Virus record (IMG/VR): IMGVR_UViG_3300006922_000250
Coordinates: 1-20,425 of that record
From: a virus
Direction: 5' to 3' (one strand)
DNA length: 20,425 nucleotides
This document shows, one piece after another, positions 15,801 through 20,425 of the stretch (the stretch's first letter is position 1; each line of letters opens with the position of its first letter). The notes below the pieces were generated by a model. The model made no database searches and had not been told where the DNA came from. It worked only from the letters and a program-made list of their open reading frames with translations. The position numbers and the translations under genes are program-made.

Positions 15801-17643
15801 TCAGCCTGATGGATTTCATATGTCTGGAGTTAATTCAGATTTAGGAGACCAAAATCAAACTGCTTCACAAGATGCTGTAATAAATTTAAATTTTATAGAT
15901 TGTTATACTTTTGGAAATGGTGTTGAAAGTTTTAAAATAAAAGATCAGTTAGCTGGAAGACCTTTTCAATTAGGTCAAAGAACATTAGCTGTATCTAATC
16001 AAGATTTTAAAGAAGCTGATAGATTTGAAGGTATAACATACAGTGGAGTCTATAGTAGCAATAGTGGTGTTAATAACTTAAATGAATTTAATTTAGGTTT
16101 AGTAAACTTTAAAGATTGTGAAACATCTTTCGGTCCTATACAAAAAATGCATCCAAGAGAAACTGACATATTAGTTTTACAAGAAGATAGAATTACTTAT
16201 GTTTTATCAAGTAAAAACTTAATAAGCGACAGTACAGGTGGAGGTGTTATTGCATCTATTCCTCAGATATTAGGAACTCAAATTGCACGTATTGAAGAAT
16301 TTGGTATTAGTTATAATCCAGAAAGTTTTGTCTCTCATGGTTATGATATGTTTTTTACTGATGTAAAAAGAAGTGCTGTGTTAAAATTAAGAGGTACAAG
16401 CAGGAACAATGATTCTTTAGAAGTAATTTCTGATATGGGAATGAGGTCGTGGTTTAGAGATGAATTTCATAACTCAATACAAACTCAAAAATTAGGAGGA
16501 TATGATCCTTATATGGATGAATATGTTTTAGGAATGAATTGTAAAGAAGTTCCTTTACCACCAGAAATCTATCAATGTGGATATAAACTACAAAGAAATA
16601 ATTTAGCTGTTGGGTCGTCTAATGCAATTGTTAGCGATATAAATTATGGTTCATTAATTGGTACAGCAGGATTTAGTTATAACGTTACTTCTGGTTCAAT
16701 AATTATTTCTGTACTATGGAATGGAACAACAACAACAAGCTCAACGCTAACAGGTAATGGAACATTTACATTTGATAAAACTTTAAACAGCCCTGCTATT
16801 GCAGAAGTAACAATTACAGCTGTATCAACAGCATCGTTTGTTGTAACAGCTAACTGTGTTGAATCAGAGTCTATAACGGTTGTAAAAGTAGTTATGAACT
16901 CTCCAAATGAAAGTGGAGAATTTATTCATGCTGAATACTTTTGGGAGGATAGTGTAAATATTAGTCCAGTAGATTCAGATTTAGCAGAGTTTGGTAATAA
17001 TAATTTAACAGCATCTTACTATGACGCACAAGTTGGAGTAAGATCATTAGGAGTTTTTCCATACGATGGTGTTGATTTAACAATCAGATCTAATAAGATT
17101 AATTTTGATACATATGACTGGAATTATCCTAACGATAATTTTAAATATTTATCAAGCAATACCTTATACTCTAATAATCAGGCTGATATAGCGTCGTTGT
17201 TAGCAGCTGCAACTACAGTGCCAGACAGTTCGGTAACTAATCCATCTGCAGGCCTGTATCAAACAACTATTAGTAGTTTATCATTGCCTACTGCAAATCA
17301 ATATTTGTATTTAATATATGATTACAGATTAGTTAGCTGTCAAGAGTTTTGTTATGACGCAAGTTCAGCTGCAGCAGCATGCTGTGAATGTGCATTTACA
17401 TACACCGCTTATCCAAGTAGTACTGTGTTTACCGTTGAAGCAAATGTTTGTAACCAACCATTAAATAATACATACTATCATTCAGGAAGTGGAACTTTGC
17501 CAGCATATGGAGATTTTGTATATTATGCATCAGATGGTGCAGTTGGTAGTAATTTAGGAGTAGGACTCTATAAGGTGAGCGCAACAGATTATATAACAGT
17601 AAATCAATTTGGCTTAGTTACTGCGGTAACTACATGCCCATAA
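12853..17643 (+). CDS. Giant tail nozzle / stabilisation-type protein
   Basis: This 1596-residue protein is the largest gene here. The N-terminus (NFIAGRMNKSVDERLLPPGEY, DAMNVRLG, then IGAVENSKGNEQ) fits the start of tail nozzle or DNA-stabilisation proteins (T7 gp12, P22 gp10 class), which form the distal tube of short tails. About residues 208-235 carry FLCFAYRYRYDDGQYSATS. Residues about 610-690 have IVYSDEYGRSSTV and APYWAERYKFVVK, resembling fibronectin-type segments in phage tail proteins. Residues about 1196-1228 (MRSWFRDEFHNSI, GGYDPYMDEYVLGMN) look like a propeller closure. Beyond about 1240 come extra modules, ending in a Cys-rich stretch (CQEFCYD, ACCECAF) and a beta module of roughly 85 residues closed by the terminal CP. 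It is much longer than T7 gp12 (about 790 residues), so fused receptor- or fibre-binding domains are likely. Confidence 0.75.
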   Translation: MPIVTTNFIAGRMNKSVDERLLPPGEYIDAMNVRLGSTESTEIGAVENSKGNEQLTTIQYNGVPLSSSAVCIGAYEDGVRENIYWFIHDGSNTQSPKGVVDLVVSYNTTNEIVNYHVVTVDLLNFDPKFLITGVDLIEDLLFWTDDKNPPRTININRSYAEPISNVDQIVEEDISVIVKPPGFESAVGTHVPLPAPTINFLNISGNQNYIENRFLCFAYRYRYDDGQYSATSLFTNPAFVPKPFAFSTKNYCNDGMLNLYNGVEIKFSTGSSRVKEVDLLFKDTNSTTLNVIERFKKEDYGWANNTNKTYTFTNNKIYTVLGNDELLRQYDNVPRLAKAQTIQGNRLMYGNYVDGYNITRPDADGNNIAIDYNTSLVNTLLGFSELPFGLLNNGETYTIDPNPGQSENIENSKVTIDLTAIADKLNANALIGLTFDFHSDKRVFFPSNTTAATENVDFENQPFTLNVNITLDQDYATPYDFFNSPLFAERIGTILNTNFQPLATADQGNSLTDFFNNELSSPAIGTYPFVKHNSSITDATNQQGFTLSNFAPGSNTCDIQVIAMAFQSTDLTNPSSPVVTTLYEYFRFVSVQGSFNTDLDTGSLHSDRDFETGIVYSDEYGRSSTVLVSEYNTVYVEPGNSVTANSIQVAISSRAPYWAERYKFVVKPSKGGYETIFSNFYYVRPSDNMVFFRLEGDNANKVQKGQTLVVKADVSGPLTRVEKCEILEISAEPSNFLNDVNEYGEDSFQLKGLYMLIKNQNFDIVIPEDSIIEYGMIKKRSASRGCTDARKIGYKCFTTDSDTGVTTNYEVPGGSVIRIEVRMFRNDTFNGNSCEEREWKWEQEYVASRDYVDMRRWWIGDNVNPSLGLPGNISQETDIINDTTLATPNGTGNDVANNMACTVWAVTFQWIQDSSQGVNDPLYLGVSSGVKGCNRPWPQSDRTSDLEVELIVFRANTLMVFETEPNDANAELYYDASQSFPISQPDGFHMSGVNSDLGDQNQTASQDAVINLNFIDCYTFGNGVESFKIKDQLAGRPFQLGQRTLAVSNQDFKEADRFEGITYSGVYSSNSGVNNLNEFNLGLVNFKDCETSFGPIQKMHPRETDILVLQEDRITYVLSSKNLISDSTGGGVIASIPQILGTQIARIEEFGISYNPESFVSHGYDMFFTDVKRSAVLKLRGTSRNNDSLEVISDMGMRSWFRDEFHNSIQTQKLGGYDPYMDEYVLGMNCKEVPLPPEIYQCGYKLQRNNLAVGSSNAIVSDINYGSLIGTAGFSYNVTSGSIIISVLWNGTTTTSSTLTGNGTFTFDKTLNSPAIAEVTITAVSTASFVVTANCVESESITVVKVVMNSPNESGEFIHAEYFWEDSVNISPVDSDLAEFGNNNLTASYYDAQVGVRSLGVFPYDGVDLTIRSNKINFDTYDWNYPNDNFKYLSSNTLYSNNQADIASLLAAATTVPDSSVTNPSAGLYQTTISSLSLPTANQYLYLIYDYRLVSCQEFCYDASSAAAACCECAFTYTAYPSSTVFTVEANVCNQPLNNTYYHSGSGTLPAYGDFVYYASDGAVGSNLGVGLYKVSATDYITVNQFGLVTAVTTCP

Positions 17644-17655
17644 ATAAAATAATAA

Positions 17656-18918
17656 ATGGCAGCATTAGGAACATATTGTTTTGATGGATTAAATTTTTCG
17701 CAAGCTACGGCTTTGTATACAGATTCAACATTAACAACCCTATCTCCTGACGGATGGTATTCTCAGGGAAATATTATAAGACAACAATTAAATGGTGTGC
17801 TGTTAAATGCACAACCTTGTGGAGAATGCTTAGTTCCTTGTGGATCAGGTATCAATGCTTCTTTTAGTAGCAATGGATTCTTTAGTGCAGATGTTGACTT
17901 AGCAAGTGATACTGGAGCAGTAGTTTTATATTTTTATATGGGTTCTTCTATACCTGATGGTGTTTTAGCTACATATAACTCTAATACATACAACAGACTT
18001 ACTTGTCACGGAAACCACAATACTGATACTATCGTTGATGGAGCTAATAATCAAGTTGATTATGCAGGTGTATTTAATCAAGGCACTGGAAGAATTACTT
18101 ATGTTGGAAATAGTAATCCATCACTATTAAGTGATTCACCTTATAATAATATACCATCTGGCTCTTGTACATCAGGTGATACCCCTCAGAATTATACATA
18201 TACTGGATCCGCGTATGTTGCACAAGGTACTTTTGAAACAGTAACTGTAGCTTCAAACGAAATTGGAGTTAATCCAGGAACAGCAAGTAAAGTTTTTACA
18301 ATGGTTGTTCCTAAAACTTCAGCGGCAGTAACTTCAATAAACCTTTTAATTGCTGCGCCTATGTGTGGTACATTTTTTAAATGGGAGGTAGATTGTCCAG
18401 TGGCTTTACCAAGTTTTTATGGGTCAGCGTCTCAAAGCACAACAGCTTGTGCAACATCGACAACAACATACTATTTTGCAAGAAACGCCGTAGGAACATC
18501 TAATGTGTTTACGGTAGACACAAATATAATTCCAAACGTGGGTAACTGGGTTTTTACAGATTCAGACGGATCTACATATTTAAATGACACGTCTCTTTTA
18601 CTTTATTACATAGTAGGTGGAACGACTGCAATAGGTGTACGAAATGGAGTTGTTGTGTCATCAGCGCCTTGTTCAGGAGGTTCTACTGGGTCTAATATAG
18701 TTATTGAAGGTTGTGAAACAGGAAATATAGAAAATGCAGTAAACACATACAACAACGTTCTTGGAGACGTTATAGAAATTCAAACTGGTACTCCAGGAGC
18801 AGGAGCGGTGTATTGTGGTACTGTGATTTCAGTAAATCAACCAGGACCTGCAACCTCAACTGTTTTAAATGGACAGGCAAGACCAGGATGTAACGATACA
18901 ATACATTGTTTCCAATAA
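17656..18918 (+). CDS. Tail fibre/appendage-like protein with Cys-bounded beta modules
   Basis: A 420-residue, Ser/Thr/Gly/Asn-rich, low-charge protein directly downstream of the nozzle. Residues about 8-55 (ALYTDSTLTTLSPDGWYS ... NGVLLNAQPC) and 265-339 (WVFTDSDGSTYLND ... NGVVVSSAPC) are copies of one module that also ends the nozzle protein. The centre (about 68-255) has TGAVVLYFYMGSSIPDGVLA and a YNSNTYNRL segment, a pattern of beta-sandwich tail proteins that may bind a surface sugar. The C-terminus has VYCGTVISVNQPGP and several Cys (PGCNDTIHCFQ). There is no signal peptide. It is probably an exposed tail component involved in host binding. The start codon lies 12 nt after the nozzle stop. 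The specific receptor cannot be read from sequence. Confidence 0.65.
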   Translation: MAALGTYCFDGLNFSQATALYTDSTLTTLSPDGWYSQGNIIRQQLNGVLLNAQPCGECLVPCGSGINASFSSNGFFSADVDLASDTGAVVLYFYMGSSIPDGVLATYNSNTYNRLTCHGNHNTDTIVDGANNQVDYAGVFNQGTGRITYVGNSNPSLLSDSPYNNIPSGSCTSGDTPQNYTYTGSAYVAQGTFETVTVASNEIGVNPGTASKVFTMVVPKTSAAVTSINLLIAAPMCGTFFKWEVDCPVALPSFYGSASQSTTACATSTTTYYFARNAVGTSNVFTVDTNIIPNVGNWVFTDSDGSTYLNDTSLLLYYIVGGTTAIGVRNGVVVSSAPCSGGSTGSNIVIEGCETGNIENAVNTYNNVLGDVIEIQTGTPGAGAVYCGTVISVNQPGPATSTVLNGQARPGCNDTIHCFQ

Positions 18919-18934
18919 TAAAAATATATATTAT

Positions 18935-19750
18935 ATGAGTTTAAATTGCGAGTCATACACATTATCATACAGCGAAACATCTAAAGGATGGCCGTCGTTT
19001 TATTCATTTAACCCTGACTTTATGATAGGGATGAATAGTTACTTTTATAGTTTTAAAGGTGGTAACATATGGAGACATAACACTGGAGTTAATCGTAATA
19101 CTTATTATGGTCAATTTAGAAATGCCTCTATAAGAAGTGTTTTTAATCCTGAGCCAACACTAAGTATAAAATTATTTAAAACATTGTCATATGAAGCCAC
19201 TACAACTGTGGATGATACTAATCAAGCAAGATGGGAATGTACATCGTTGTTTACTGATTTGACAGATGGCAACCCAGGATCTATGTTAGATACTTATTTT
19301 GAAGAGAAAGAAGGGGAGTGGTTTAGTTATCTTAGAACAAATTCTGGAACAGTAAACTGGAAGCAAAGATCAGCTAATGGTGTTGGTGTATGTACTAATG
19401 TAAGCGGACCAAGCACCGCTGTTATAGTTACATTTTCAACTCCTATTGGAACAATTTTAAATATTGGAGATAATGTTTATGCTGCTACTCTGACAGCTGG
19501 AGTTGCAACAACACAGCCTATTTTAGCAGGAGTAGTTACTGGTAAAACTTCTACAACCATAACAATAGATAGTTCGTCAGCATCTGCTACAATACCAACG
19601 ATTGGACAGTTTATAATGTTTATAAAAAATGCTGTAGCAGAGTCTCATGGAGCAAGAGGATATTATTTAGAGTTTGAGCTTGAGAATGACTCAACAAACC
19701 CTGTAGAACTGTTTTCTGTAGGTAGTAGCGTCATGAAAAGTTATCCATAG
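18935..19750 (+). CDS. Tail structural protein with KGWPSFYSF motif and inserted beta domain
   Basis: A 271-residue protein. The start is placed at ATG 18935 (MSLNCESYTLSYSETSKGWP), 16 nt after the previous stop. An in-frame ATG at 18869 would overlap the preceding gene by 50 nt and add an unrelated-looking 22 residues. The N-terminal region carries KGWPSFYSF, MIGMNSYFYSFKGG, IWRHN and YYGQF, a motif series found in large structural proteins of marine phages, where it usually forms part of a longer chain. Residues about 150-230 (GDNVYAATLTAGVATTQPIL; GKTSTTITIDSSSASATIP) resemble an inserted beta domain like that in the 325-residue connector. The end (GYYLEFELENDST; VELFSVGSSVMKSYP) is beta-rich. 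Likely a virion tail protein; precise role unknown. Confidence 0.68.
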   Translation: MSLNCESYTLSYSETSKGWPSFYSFNPDFMIGMNSYFYSFKGGNIWRHNTGVNRNTYYGQFRNASIRSVFNPEPTLSIKLFKTLSYEATTTVDDTNQARWECTSLFTDLTDGNPGSMLDTYFEEKEGEWFSYLRTNSGTVNWKQRSANGVGVCTNVSGPSTAVIVTFSTPIGTILNIGDNVYAATLTAGVATTQPILAGVVTGKTSTTITIDSSSASATIPTIGQFIMFIKNAVAESHGARGYYLEFELENDSTNPVELFSVGSSVMKSYP

Positions 19751-19753
19751 AAA

Positions 19754-19767
19754 TTTGCTATCTTTGT
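19754..19767 (+). promoter_or_regulatory. Bacteroidota-type promoter box before acetyltransferase gene
   Basis: This is the second copy of TTTGCTATCTTTGT, identical to 10922-10935. Its TATCTTTG core (19759-19766) ends 17 nt before the ATG at 19784, inside a 33-nt spacer. No obvious -33 TTG is present at standard spacing, and no terminator precedes it, so transcription from the tail operon probably also reads through. Confidence 0.6.
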
Positions 19768-19783
19768 TATTAAATTATATTTA

Positions 19784-20191
19784 ATGGAATTTAATATACG
19801 AAAGCTTGAAGAAAAGGATTGGGACACATTAGTGTCTTGGTGGGATGAATGGCCAGATTGGCAAAATCCTCCAAAAGATTTTTTACCAGACAATGGCACA
19901 GGCGGTTTGATGGTAGAAAAAGATGGCACTCCTATTGTTGCGGGATTTATGTATTTTACAAACTCTAAGGGAGTTTTATTAGAGTGGATTGTTTCTAATC
20001 CTTCTTATAGAGATGACGACAGGCAGGATGCTATTGAGTTTTTAATTTTAACATGTGAAGAATACATAAAGGCTAATGGCAAAAAATATATATTCAGTAT
20101 TGGTAGAAATAAACATTTAATAGATACTCACAAAAAATTAGGGTATAACGTAGATACAAAAGTGTCTCATGAAATAATAAAAAAAATATAG
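19784..20191 (+). CDS. GNAT-family N-acetyltransferase
   Basis: A 135-residue protein with the GNAT order. The opening strand-helix is NIRKLEEKDWDTLVSWWDEW. A strand and glycine turn follow (TGGLMVEKDGTPIVAGFMYF). Motif A is LLEWIVSNPSYRDDDRQDAI, with V-x-N-P-x-Y-R leading into the helix that normally binds acetyl-CoA pyrophosphate. Next comes the strand KYIFSIGRNKHLI and a C-terminal helix HKKLGYNVDTKVSHEII, the usual LGY motif. The Q/RxxGxG/A loop is replaced by YRDDDRQDA, so the CoA site is atypical. Such enzymes acetylate amines on proteins, nucleotides or antibiotics; no substrate is indicated. It sits between tail genes and has its own promoter-like box. Confidence 0.8.
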   Translation: MEFNIRKLEEKDWDTLVSWWDEWPDWQNPPKDFLPDNGTGGLMVEKDGTPIVAGFMYFTNSKGVLLEWIVSNPSYRDDDRQDAIEFLILTCEEYIKANGKKYIFSIGRNKHLIDTHKKLGYNVDTKVSHEIIKKI

Positions 20192-20192
20192 T

Positions 20193-20425
20193 ATGGCAGC
20201 AGCAACAGCAATAGCAGCAACAGGAGTAGCAATAAGTGCCACTTCTGCTGGTATGAGTTTTTCTCAAGCAGCAAAAGCAAGAAAGCAAGGTGAAAAAGCA
20301 CAGAAAGCAAGTAAAGAATTAATGAAGGAGGCAGAGCGTAAGGCTGAAGTTGAATTCATGCAAAAGTTAAATGTACCTTTAGATGCTTATGGAAGAGAAG
20401 AGCGTCAAATTATACAAAGTCAACA
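20193..20425 (+). CDS. Internal virion / ejection-type protein, N-terminal part (cut by window end)
   Basis: An ATG 1 nt after the acetyltransferase stop opens a frame that stays open to the window end (77 codons plus 2 nt). The first about 25 residues are Ala/Gly-rich and hydrophobic (AAATAIAATGVAISATSAGM), then a highly charged helix follows (AARAK-like QAAKARKQGEKAQKASKE, LMKEAERKAEVEF), and then LNVPLDAYGREERQ. This order of a short hydrophobic helix, charged coiled coil and 'l.vp...ye.er' is typical of small internal or ejection proteins of short-tailed marine phages, delivered into the host envelope with the DNA. It is partial, so total size and further domains are unknown. Confidence 0.65.
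   Translation, partial: MAAATAIAATGVAISATSAGMSFSQAAKARKQGEKAQKASKELMKEAERKAEVEFMQKLNVPLDAYGREERQIIQSQ

Noticed and set aside
18869-18934. Longer start for the 271-residue tail protein
   Set aside because: It would overlap the preceding gene by 50 nt and add 22 residues encoded mostly by that gene's 3' end; the ATG at 18935 gives the normal short spacing and a plausible MSLNCESY start.
20094-20288. Minus-strand frame with many Cys residues
   Set aside because: It is the antisense of an Ala-rich GCA-codon stretch and the acetyltransferase 3' end; the Cys run is a by-product of GCA repeats. No promoter or start context supports it.
1-20425. tRNA genes, CRISPR arrays, integrase or attachment sites, insertion sequences
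   Set aside because: None seen by eye; no integrase-like protein, cloverleaf-like region or flanking direct repeats were recognised. A tRNA scan would be needed to exclude divergent tRNAs.

Overview
The window reads as the late (virion morphogenesis) region of a tailed double-stranded DNA phage (Caudoviricetes), almost certainly one infecting a member of the Bacteroidota, probably a marine flavobacterium. Reasons: the order terminase small-like gene, terminase large subunit, portal, scaffold-like protein, major capsid protein, connector/neck proteins, giant tail nozzle protein and tail appendage proteins is a standard head-and-tail cluster. The DNA is AT-rich, roughly one third G+C on sampled lines. 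Start codons lack Shine-Dalgarno sequences and are preceded by A-rich tracts. Three of the four spacers longer than 30 bp carry a TAnnTTTG element, the known Bacteroidota -7 promoter box, 15-17 nt before a start codon. All credible genes are on the + strand. No tape-measure, sheath or tail-tube gene is visible, and two connector proteins lead into a 1596-residue nozzle-like protein, so a short-tailed (podovirus) particle is most likely. This is inferred from gene order.

Layout. (1) 11-2325: small, tightly packed accessory genes. There are three short unassigned phage proteins, then a translationally coupled run of a protein with two GroES-like halves (741-1310), a 2-oxoglutarate/Fe(II) oxygenase (1307-1780), a minimal SET-domain protein (1773-2165) and a 55-residue overlapping small gene (2158-2325). 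(2) 2234-7168: DNA packaging, with a terminase small-subunit-like gene, TerL (apparently starting at TTG) and the portal. (3) 7178-9994: a short ORF of uncertain frame, the scaffold-like acidic protein and the major capsid protein, followed by a strong intrinsic terminator. (4) 10072-10827: a conserved-looking protein with its own terminator. (5) 10950-19750: a promoter-led tail operon with two connector-type proteins, the nozzle protein and two tail appendage or fibre-type proteins that share Cys-bounded beta modules. (6) 19784-20425: a GNAT acetyltransferase behind its own promoter, then the start of an Ala-rich internal virion/ejection-type protein cut by the window edge.

How the parts work together: scaffold and capsid protein would build the procapsid on the portal. 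Terminase would fill it with DNA. The 325- and 307-residue proteins would close the neck, and the nozzle and fibre proteins would complete the short tail. The most interesting part is the accessory block upstream of packaging: a putative phage co-chaperonin with two GroES-like halves, directly coupled to two candidate protein-modifying enzymes (hydroxylase and methyltransferase), with a third candidate (acetyltransferase) later in the tail cluster. Phage T4 shows that a phage co-chaperonin (gp31) can be dedicated to capsid folding. Whether this block folds or modifies capsid, or retargets host GroEL, is a hypothesis only.
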